From: Deltaproteobacteria bacterium UBA2385
GTDB lineage: Bacteria > Myxococcota_A > UBA796 > UBA2385
Direction: 5' to 3'
Assembly: GCA_002343455.1 (NCBI GenBank)
Contig: DDSR01000073.1
Coordinates: 9,286 to 33,972 of the forward strand
Length of the DNA stretch: 24,687 nucleotides
Shown: piece after piece, positions 15,443-21,882 of the stretch
How positions within the stretch are numbered: position 1 is the first letter of the stretch
Layout: each line of letters starts with the position of its first letter
Notes under the pieces: generated by a model
Told to the model about the DNA's origin: nothing
The model's database searches: none
The model's input: only the letters and a program-made list of their open reading frames with translations
Program-made: the position numbers and the translations under genes

Positions 15443-16612
15443 ATGTCCCGCCGCCTGCTGCGCTTCGAGCTGACGAACACCCGTTGCATCGAGTTCATCG
15501 AGATGCAGCCGTCGGAGGAGCTCAGCTTCGTGATGGGCGACAACGGCAGCGGCAAGTCCTCGCTGTTGGACGGCCTCGCCCTGCTGGCCGACATGGTCCG
15601 CGGCGGCCTGCACGAGGCGGCGATCGCCCTGCGACGGGGACTGCCCGTAGGCCCGTCCATCGATCTCGGGACCCTCTTCCGGCGGCCCGATCAGCCTATG
15701 CGCTGGACCCTGGAGTTCTCGATCGACGACCAGCGCTGGGTGTACGAGCTCGGGGTGCGCCGCACCTCGACCGATACTGGCATGGCCATCCACCATGAGC
15801 GCCTGGCCCGGCTGGATGTCGACGACGGCGAGGTGCTGCTGACCGACGAGACGGGCTGCCGGCTCCGCGATGGAAGCGAGGGCCGGAACGACTGGATGCC
15901 CGTCACCCCCTCCTCCGGCCACCCTGCCCTGGGCCGGGCCCAGGATCCCCTGGTCTATCCGCAGCTCCATCGGGTATGGTCCTTCATCTGCGGCATCCAG
16001 CTCGTCCGGCTGAACCCTGTCGAGATGAGGGGCCCAGCTGGCAGGGTCTCGATCGACCAGCTCCCCGATCGGCTGGGTCGGGATTTCCAGAGCCGGGTGC
16101 GCGCCTTGCTGCTCAAGCGGCCCGATCGGCGCGAGCCATGGCTGGATGACCTGGCGGCCCGAACCGGGTGGAAAGAGGTTCGAGCGAGCGATGGAGATGG
16201 GGACGAGCTGATGATGGTGCGGGAGGACGCGACCGTGGGGTGGTCCCCGCTGGTGTACGCCTCGGACGGACAGATTGTCTCGGCTTGGCTCGCCTTGCTC
16301 GTCCAAGCGCCGCCAGCCTCCCTCTCCGTGCTGCTCTTCGACGAGCCCGCGCTGGCGGTGAGCAGCAAGGGCATGGAGGATGTGGCGGAGTTCCTCAGCC
16401 TGCTGGCCGAGGACTTTCAAGTCATCGCCGCGACCCACTCGCGCGAGACGGTCGACGCGCACAAGCACGGAGACGACACCTGGGTGATGGAGCGGGTCTG
16501 GGGAGCGCCGGCTCGGATCACGCCGCTCAAGGAGCACCCTACAGGCAAGAAGCTGGCGCGCGTGGTGCCCCCTGGGTCGGCGGCGGAGCGCGCCTGGGGG
16601 GACCGCGACTGA
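15443..16612 (+). CDS. AAA ATPase of the ABC/OLD-like type (AAA_21-like)
   Basis: A 389-residue soluble ATPase with ABC-type motifs. Walker A is GDNGSGKSS (residues 32-40, Lys38). Far downstream comes the signature-like SDGQIVSAWLALL, then Walker B LLFDEP, and the H-switch ATHS. The 200 or so residues between hold a beta-rich lobe (WTLEFSIDDQRWVYELGVRR) and no long coiled coil, so it is like OLD/RecF-type AAA_21 proteins and not SMC. Such proteins dimerise on ATP binding and often gate a nuclease. The usual DEPExxLHP after Walker B is altered to DEPALAVSS. The stop overlaps the next ATG (TGATG) and the preceding gene ends 15 bp upstream, so the three genes form one unit. An OLD protein would carry its Toprim domain fused; here the Toprim-like part appears to be the next gene. 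Confidence 0.85.
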   Translation: MSRRLLRFELTNTRCIEFIEMQPSEELSFVMGDNGSGKSSLLDGLALLADMVRGGLHEAAIALRRGLPVGPSIDLGTLFRRPDQPMRWTLEFSIDDQRWVYELGVRRTSTDTGMAIHHERLARLDVDDGEVLLTDETGCRLRDGSEGRNDWMPVTPSSGHPALGRAQDPLVYPQLHRVWSFICGIQLVRLNPVEMRGPAGRVSIDQLPDRLGRDFQSRVRALLLKRPDRREPWLDDLAARTGWKEVRASDGDGDELMMVREDATVGWSPLVYASDGQIVSAWLALLVQAPPASLSVLLFDEPALAVSSKGMEDVAEFLSLLAEDFQVIAATHSRETVDAHKHGDDTWVMERVWGAPARITPLKEHPTGKKLARVVPPGSAAERAWGDRD

Positions 16613-17226
16613 TGGCGAGACGCCCTGCGCCGCCCAGGTTGCACCTGCTCTCCGACCAGAGGGCCACCGCGGTGTTCTACGAGCAGGCGGTACGATGGAT
16701 GGTGTCGGTCAAGATCACCAGCCGCTTCTTCGACCTGGGCGGCTTCGACAAGGACCCGGATCGGATCATCAACCTGGCGACCTCGACCGGCGACGTCAAG
16801 CGGGACTTCTTCCTGGTCCTCTTTGATGGTGAGGAGCCAGCCTACTTCGACGATCGCAAGGCCCGTGCCCGTCAGATTCGAGACTGTTTCCACCGCTGCG
16901 GAGTCGGGGAGGGACAGGTCGCTTCCTGGGTGGTGATGCCGACCACCGAAGCGCTGTACCTGACCACACCTGAGCTTCGGGACATCGTCTCCAAGCATCC
17001 CCGCCGAAGGCCGGCGCGTCTCGCCGAGCTGGAGGCGTTGGGTAGGACGATCCGTCATGCCGCTCCGGACAAGCGGAGGGTCGAGAAGGCGGTGTTGTCC
17101 GGCACAGACAAGAGCGCCCTCGCAGCGGCTGCTGCGGCCTGCGTCGCGCAACACGGCCTGCCCGACGACATCCCCTGCATCAACGCCATCCGCGCCTCCC
17201 TCCTCGCTTGGTCCGGCCGCACCTGA
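16612..17226 (+). CDS. Small protein, possibly Toprim-fold (DUF4276-like)
   Basis: A 204-residue soluble protein translationally coupled to the ATPase (ATG shares a base with its TGA). The pattern suggests a Toprim-like fold: a first strand LHLLSD (residues 10-15), a hydrophobic strand ending in an acidic residue FLVLFDGEE (Asp72), and a later strand followed by acidic residue SWVVMPTTEALYL (Glu113), which recalls the 'P..E.W.L' block of DUF4276/DUF3226-type Toprim proteins commonly paired with AAA ATPases. The canonical first Glu is replaced by Asp15 at best, so catalytic competence is doubtful. A basic helix-rich stretch (RRRPARL and onward, about 130-165) could bind nucleic acid. It is certainly a real gene from its coupling and codon use; the fold assignment is tentative. 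It converges with the NatB-like gene, only three bases apart. Confidence 0.6.
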   Translation: MARRPAPPRLHLLSDQRATAVFYEQAVRWMVSVKITSRFFDLGGFDKDPDRIINLATSTGDVKRDFFLVLFDGEEPAYFDDRKARARQIRDCFHRCGVGEGQVASWVVMPTTEALYLTTPELRDIVSKHPRRRPARLAELEALGRTIRHAAPDKRRVEKAVLSGTDKSALAAAAAACVAQHGLPDDIPCINAIRASLLAWSGRT

Positions 17227-17229
17227 CCC

Positions 17230-18393
17230 TCACCCCTCCCGCGACACCACCCGCTGCATCGCCCACAGCGCCAGCCCCGTCGCCAGCAGCGCCGAGCCCG
17301 CCGCCGAGAGCTGCCAGGACAGCGCCACCGCCTCCCCGCGCAGCAGCTCGGACAGCAGGATCTGCTGCGACAGCGCGGGCACGGCCATCATCCAGGCGGC
17401 GGGCGGGGCCGGGTCGAAGCTCATCCACATGCCCGGCAGCATCGGCACGAACAGGGTCAGGGAGAGGTAGGTCTGGGCCTCCTTGAAGCTCTTGCAGAAG
17501 CTGGCGATCAGCAGCTGCATGGCCGAGGCCATCGCCGCCAGCGGGAGGATGTGCAGCAGCATCATCGAGGCCGTGGTCGGGCCCAGCAGCAGGCGCACGC
17601 CGATGCGATCGAGGTCGAGCAGCGGCAGCGACAGCAGGGTCAGGAAGAGGCAGAGGGTGACGCCGGCCATGCCGAAGCTGAGGCCGGCGAGCCACTTCCC
17701 CAGGACGATGGACAGACGCGAGGCCGGAGTCAGCAGCAGGGGCTCCCAGGAGCGGCGCTCGCGCTCGCCGGCGGTGGCGTCGATGGCGATGTACAGATTG
17801 CAGAAGAAGGCCGAGAGGATGACGAACATGCCCAGCATGGCGCCGATCATGCTGCCGCCGCGGTGCTCGGGGGTGGAGACGTCGACCGTGTCCAGGACGA
17901 AGGGTTGGACCAGGCTGGGATCGACGCCGCGGGCCAACAAGCGCATCATCCCCAGCTCGGAGGACTGCGTCGCGACGACACGCTCCACAGAGCGGACCAC
18001 GCCGCGGTTGGACGCCTTCGAAGAGTCGACCACCAGCTCGAGCACGACCGGGTCGCCCTCCTGCAGCTGCTCCTCGTACTCGGCGGGCACCCGCAGGACC
18101 GCTTGCAGGGCCCCGTCCCGCACCTGCTGCTCGGCGTCGACGGGTGCCGGCTCGACCGTGAGCTTGCGCTCCAGCCGCTCGATCAGGACCGGGGCGTGCT
18201 CGGCGCCCTCGACATGGAGCACGTCCTCGCGCTGGCGATCGTCCATCCGGCTGACCATGAAGGCGATCAGCGCGACCATCGCCGGCCCCATCAGCGGGAA
18301 GACCAGCGCCGAGACGACCGAGCGGGTGTCACGCGCGCCGTCGCGCAGCTCCTTGCGAAAGACCACCATGCACTGGCGCCAGATCTGCATCAT
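17230..18393 (-). CDS. ABC-2 type transporter permease, NatB-like
   Basis: A 387-residue inner-membrane protein of the NatB/YhaP type. A short cytosolic RKELRDGARD segment (residues 13-22) leads to the first membrane helix (about 26-48). An extracytoplasmic domain of about 140 residues follows, rich in charged residues, then five or so further helices from about 185 on (MIGAMLGMFVILSAFF onward). The cytosolic AGERERRSWEPLLLTP loop is a family hallmark for contact with the ATPase. NatAB of Bacillus exports sodium; other members export peptides, lipids or drugs, so the substrate is open. The ATG overlaps the NatA-like stop by four bases. It is the last gene of the leftward operon. Confidence 0.88.
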   Translation of the reverse strand: MMQIWRQCMVVFRKELRDGARDTRSVVSALVFPLMGPAMVALIAFMVSRMDDRQREDVLHVEGAEHAPVLIERLERKLTVEPAPVDAEQQVRDGALQAVLRVPAEYEEQLQEGDPVVLELVVDSSKASNRGVVRSVERVVATQSSELGMMRLLARGVDPSLVQPFVLDTVDVSTPEHRGGSMIGAMLGMFVILSAFFCNLYIAIDATAGERERRSWEPLLLTPASRLSIVLGKWLAGLSFGMAGVTLCLFLTLLSLPLLDLDRIGVRLLLGPTTASMMLLHILPLAAMASAMQLLIASFCKSFKEAQTYLSLTLFVPMLPGMWMSFDPAPPAAWMMAVPALSQQILLSELLRGEAVALSWQLSAAGSALLATGLALWAMQRVVSREG

Positions 18394-19121
18394 GGCCCGA
18401 CCTCGGCGCGCCCGACCAGCACGACGAAGGCCTCCTCCAGCCGCCCGACGCCGGCCTGCTCGCAGACCTCGGCCGGGCTGCCCTGGGCCACCACCCGCCC
18501 CCGGGCGATCAGCACCAGCCGGTCGCAGAGGGCCTCGACCTCGGCCATCTGGTGCGAGGAGAAGAGCACGCAGCGGCCCTGGGCGGCCAGGGTGCGGATA
18601 CAGTCGCGCATCGCCCGGGTGCTCATGACGTCCAGGCCGTTGGTGGGCTCGTCGAGCACGATGTTGGGCGGATCGTGGACGATGGCCCGGGCGATCGCCA
18701 CCTTCATTCGTTCACCCTGGCTGTAGCCCGAGGCGGGGCGGTCGATCACGGCGTCCAGATCCAGGATGGTCGAGAGCGCGGCGATCCGGGCCTGGAGCGC
18801 CGCCCCCGACAGGCCGTTGAGCTCCGCGAAGTAGCGGATGTTCTCCCGCCCGGTCAGACGCCCGTACAGTCCGGCCGAGTCCGGCAGCACCCCCAGACGT
18901 CGCCTCGCGCGCAGGGGCTCGACGGCGCTGTCGATGCCGTCCACCCAGGCCTGTCCGGCGTCGGGACGCACCAGGCCGTAGACCATGCGGAGGGTGGTGG
19001 TCTTGCCGGCGCCGTTGGGGCCCAGCATCCCCGTGATGACGCCGTCCTGCGCCTCAAAGCTCACATCGGCGACGGCCTGGACCTCGCCGAAGCGCCGGGC
19101 GAGGCCCTCAATCCGCAGCAT
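18390..19121 (-). CDS. ABC transporter ATP-binding protein, NatA-like
   Basis: A 243-residue ABC ATPase that powers the adjacent NatB-like permease. Walker A is GPNGAGKTT (residues 34-42), the Q-loop region is LGVLPDSAGLYGRLT (NatA-style, without a clear Gln), the signature motif is YSQGE (133-137) in place of LSGGQ, Walker B is IVLDEP (Glu158), the D-loop is NGLD and the H-switch is SSHQM. The ATG at 19121 is preferred because a strong GAGGAGG lies six bases upstream; an in-frame start at 19181 would add 20 residues not typical of the family. The start lies inside the end of the S33 peptidase gene (14-bp overlap) and the stop overlaps the permease ATG, so three genes are coupled in a row. 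Confidence 0.93.
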   Translation of the reverse strand: MLRIEGLARRFGEVQAVADVSFEAQDGVITGMLGPNGAGKTTTLRMVYGLVRPDAGQAWVDGIDSAVEPLRARRRLGVLPDSAGLYGRLTGRENIRYFAELNGLSGAALQARIAALSTILDLDAVIDRPASGYSQGERMKVAIARAIVHDPPNIVLDEPTNGLDVMSTRAMRDCIRTLAAQGRCVLFSSHQMAEVEALCDRLVLIARGRVVAQGSPAEVCEQAGVGRLEEAFVVLVGRAEVGP

Positions 19122-20577
19122 CGGAGGCCTCCTCGGTGGAGGGCCCGAGCTTCGAGCTGAAGAAGGCCGGCCGCCCGACATCGTCCAGGCACTGCACCTC
19201 CAGGCCCTCGACCGTCCCCTGCTCGATCAGGGTGCGCATCAGCCGCGGGGCGCAGTCGAGGCTGACGACCCCGTGCCCGGCGCCCGGCGCGATGCCGTGG
19301 ACGGCGTTGGAGAGCCCCTGCCGAGCCAGCTCGCCCAGCCGGGGCGGGGTGACCGGGTCGAGCCCGCCGGAGAGCAACAGCGTCGGGATCGACAGCTCCA
19401 CGGGCTCGTAGAAGGACGGATCGACCTCCGCCCGCGGCCAGTCCGCGCAGAGCTGCTCGAAGATCAGCTGGGCGCTGGCTCCGATGCGATCCAGGCTGGG
19501 GCTCGTCGCCTCGGCTCGGGCGGGGAGTCGCGGCAGGTCCTCGGCACAGAGCACCGTCAGGGTCAGGCCCAGGCTCATCCCCTCGACCGCCCCCGAGCCG
19601 AGGAGGCCGGCCTGGGCCACCAGGGGAGCCGGATCGCCCTGCCGGGCATCGTGCAGGGCCAGCGGCATCAAGGCGGCGAGCTGCGGGGTGTACAGCAGGG
19701 CCCGCACCATCCCGGCGAGGTCGTCGCCGCTCAGCTCGATCGAGAGGGGCAGGCCGCTGCGGGGGTGCGTGATCCGGACCGCGATCGGGGTGCTCTCGGC
19801 CTGGCCCAGCAGGGCCAGGAGATCGGCGGCCGGGTCGAGCTGCTGGCAGCCCGGCTCGGCCGCACAGTCGGAGGCCAGCGCCTCGAAGGCGGCGCGGGCG
19901 TCGGCGACGCTCCCGCCCAGGATCGGCTCTTGAGGGGGCGTCAAGCCGTCCAAGGTCAGGGTGCGAATGCGCTCCGGGTGCCGCCTCGCCCACTCCAAGG
20001 CCAGCCGGCTGCCGTAGGAGCCCCCGAAGACGTTGACCGTCATGTAGCCCAGCGCCCCGGCGACGGCGTCGAGGTCCTCTGCCGCGAAGCGGGTGCCGTA
20101 GAAGCCCAGATCGGCCTTGCTTTGCACCTCCGCGAGGCAGGCCCGGGTCTCCTCGGGGTCGATCGGCGCGCCCATCCGGGTGAGCGGATCCCGCTCGTCC
20201 TCTGGACAGTCCAGCCCGTTCGAGGCGCCCGTGCCCCGCTGATCGACGAAGACCAGGTCCCGCCGCTCCCGGATGCGCTTCAGGGCGGGGAGCAAGCCCT
20301 CGATGATCTCCGAGGAGGCCTGCCCGGGCCCTCCCGCGAGCAGGAAGAGCGGATCGCCGGCCGCCGCCGCGCTCACAGCTGGGAGGACCACCACCCGCAG
20401 CGGGATCTGGCGCCCCTCGGGCTGGTCCGGGTCCTCGGGGACCTCCAGGACACCGCAGCGGGTCTCCTCGTCCACCCCACGGACATGACAGGGCTGGAGG
20501 ACCAGGCTGGGCCCACCGGGCTCGGGAGCGGCAGCGCAGCCGACCAGCGCCAGGGCGACCGCGAACGCCCGCCTCAT
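19108..20577 (-). CDS. Peptidase S33-family alpha/beta hydrolase lipoprotein (TAP/proline iminopeptidase-like)
   Basis: A 489-residue secreted hydrolase with a lipoprotein signal (ALALVGC, lipidated Cys14). It shows the tripeptidyl-aminopeptidase-like layout: LAGGPGQAS oxyanion loop, VFVDQRGTGAS, nucleophile elbow FGGSYGS (Ser187), a helical cap, then the C-terminal lobe with SGGLDPVTPP (Asp407) and GAGHGV (His435). The triad order and spacing are intact. Family members remove N-terminal residues from peptides; an acyl or ester substrate is possible. Several cysteines (for example LDCPED, CAAEPGC) fit an extracytoplasmic location. The ATG overlaps the upstream stop by four bases (ATGA). A surface peptidase between an RND pump and an ABC exporter could process an imported or exported peptide, which is an inference. 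Confidence 0.9.
   Translation of the reverse strand: MRRAFAVALALVGCAAAPEPGGPSLVLQPCHVRGVDEETRCGVLEVPEDPDQPEGRQIPLRVVVLPAVSAAAAGDPLFLLAGGPGQASSEIIEGLLPALKRIRERRDLVFVDQRGTGASNGLDCPEDERDPLTRMGAPIDPEETRACLAEVQSKADLGFYGTRFAAEDLDAVAGALGYMTVNVFGGSYGSRLALEWARRHPERIRTLTLDGLTPPQEPILGGSVADARAAFEALASDCAAEPGCQQLDPAADLLALLGQAESTPIAVRITHPRSGLPLSIELSGDDLAGMVRALLYTPQLAALMPLALHDARQGDPAPLVAQAGLLGSGAVEGMSLGLTLTVLCAEDLPRLPARAEATSPSLDRIGASAQLIFEQLCADWPRAEVDPSFYEPVELSIPTLLLSGGLDPVTPPRLGELARQGLSNAVHGIAPGAGHGVVSLDCAPRLMRTLIEQGTVEGLEVQCLDDVGRPAFFSSKLGPSTEEASDAAD
19128..19134 (-). promoter_or_regulatory. Ribosome-binding site GAGGAGG for the NatA-like gene
   Basis: On the minus strand GAGGAGG is six bases before the ATG at 19121, within the coding end of the S33 peptidase gene. 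It decides between the 19121 start and the longer frame beginning at 19181. Confidence 0.7.
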
Positions 20578-21878
20578 CCGCCGGTGACCATCACACCGTC
20601 CCGGTAAAAGGCCAGGTCGTTGACGTACTTGTCGACCGCGGCGTTGTCCATCAGGATCACCACCAGGGAGTTGACGGCGCCCGGCACGGCATGGTCCAGG
20701 GTCCAGGATCCGCCGCTGCCCAGGATGGCGTTGCCGAGGATCTCACCGTTCACGATGACGAGGATCCCGTCGTCGACGGTCCCGGTGGTGATCTCGTACA
20801 GCGAGGGGTCATCGCCGGACTCGAGCCAGAAGTCGCAGAGCACATAGCTGTACGACGCATAGGTGAGGGACGGAACCGTACTGGAGGTGTAGAAGCTCAT
20901 TGGGCCGGTGACGGGGGTCGGCGCGCCGGCCCGGGCGACGATGTAGTCGCGGAGGACGGCGAAGTCGCCGACGAGGTCGGTGCTGCCGATCATCCCATGG
21001 GCCCCGGAGGGCTCGTACCAGTATCCGTCCAGGTCGCCGTGGGTCTCGACCACGTAGGAGGGGTTGGAGACGGTCTCGTAGTTGGTGCTGTCGTCGACGA
21101 TGTACCAGCCGGTCGAGAAGCCCTCCCAGGCCCGGGCGTTGCCCACCTGGGTGGCGGTGGCGACGGGCTGGTCGGGGTCGTCGGACTGCACGGTCAAGGT
21201 GCCGCTGTCCGCGCCGTCGTCGGTCGGGACATAGTCCACCCGGGTCGAGATCGCCTCGCCAGGGCCCAGCACCCAGGGCAGGGCGCCGTTGAGACCGTAG
21301 TCGGCCTCGAAGCCCAGCTCGGCGCTGGACCCGGAGTAGGAGAGGCCGGAGACCGTCAGATCACCGTCTCCGTCGTTGTGCAGGGAGAGGACCAGCGCAT
21401 CCGTGGCGAGGTGGTCCAGGGTGCCGAAGTCGTGCCAGGCGGGATCGATGCGCAGCCTGCCGGCGGGCTCCTCTCCCTCGACCAGGCCTTCGCCTCGGAC
21501 CAGGACGGAGAGCTCGGGGCTGAGGGGATCGTTGCTGCGCAGGATGACCTCGGCCCGGGCCTCGCCCTCCTCCAGCGCCGTGAAGCTGACGGCGAACTCG
21601 GTGGATCCCCCAGGCGCGAGCAGCAGCCCGCCCAGCGCGGTCAGGGTGAAGGGGGCGTCGGCCTCGACCAGGGCCAGCGGCTGGAGCACCAGGTCGGCGT
21701 CGCCGTCGTTGAAGACGCCGACCAGGCTCTGCGCCGAGCTGCTGCCCATCGGCAGGCCGCCGAAGTCGACCGCGGGCGGATCGACCCGGATGCGGGGGGC
21801 CGCCTCGACCTCGGGCGCGGGCTTTCCGGTGACGCCGTAGTCGGAGCAGGCCAGGAGGAGCGGGAGGAGCAGGTTCAT
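20574..21878 (-). CDS. Lipoprotein with two ASH-type (choice-of-anchor) domains
   Basis: A 434-residue surface or periplasmic lipoprotein with a very short signal (MNLLLPLLLAC, lipidated Cys11). Two Ig-fold ASH/HYDIN-like domains follow, at about 29-130 and 139-245. Each starts with an IRVDPPAVDFG or LRIDPAWHDFG strand and contains the NDGDADL or HNDGDGDL turn and a SNDPLSPEL or SDDPDQP stretch, the recognisable repeat of this domain. The remaining 190 residues are Tyr/Asp/Gly-rich beta structure without a recognised family (for example VNGEILGNAILG), perhaps a binding domain. The start lies four bases after the RND pump stop, and the end overlaps the peptidase ATG, so it is part of the pump operon. 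Such domains usually mediate protein contacts; an accessory role for the pump or peptidase is speculation. Confidence 0.88.
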   Translation of the reverse strand: MNLLLPLLLACSDYGVTGKPAPEVEAAPRIRVDPPAVDFGGLPMGSSSAQSLVGVFNDGDADLVLQPLALVEADAPFTLTALGGLLLAPGGSTEFAVSFTALEEGEARAEVILRSNDPLSPELSVLVRGEGLVEGEEPAGRLRIDPAWHDFGTLDHLATDALVLSLHNDGDGDLTVSGLSYSGSSAELGFEADYGLNGALPWVLGPGEAISTRVDYVPTDDGADSGTLTVQSDDPDQPVATATQVGNARAWEGFSTGWYIVDDSTNYETVSNPSYVVETHGDLDGYWYEPSGAHGMIGSTDLVGDFAVLRDYIVARAGAPTPVTGPMSFYTSSTVPSLTYASYSYVLCDFWLESGDDPSLYEITTGTVDDGILVIVNGEILGNAILGSGGSWTLDHAVPGAVNSLVVILMDNAAVDKYVNDLAFYRDGVMVTGG

Positions 21879-21882
21879 TGCC

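Noticed and set aside
14918..16537. 539-codon open frame on the minus strand across the nuclease/ATPase junction
   Set aside because: It spans the end of one plausible gene and most of an ATPase with Walker A, Walker B and signature motifs on the other strand; no motif was seen in the antisense translation.
17220..17240. Possible bidirectional terminator between the convergent Toprim-like and NatB-like genes
   Set aside because: Only three bases separate the stops and no hairpin with a T-run is visible on either strand.
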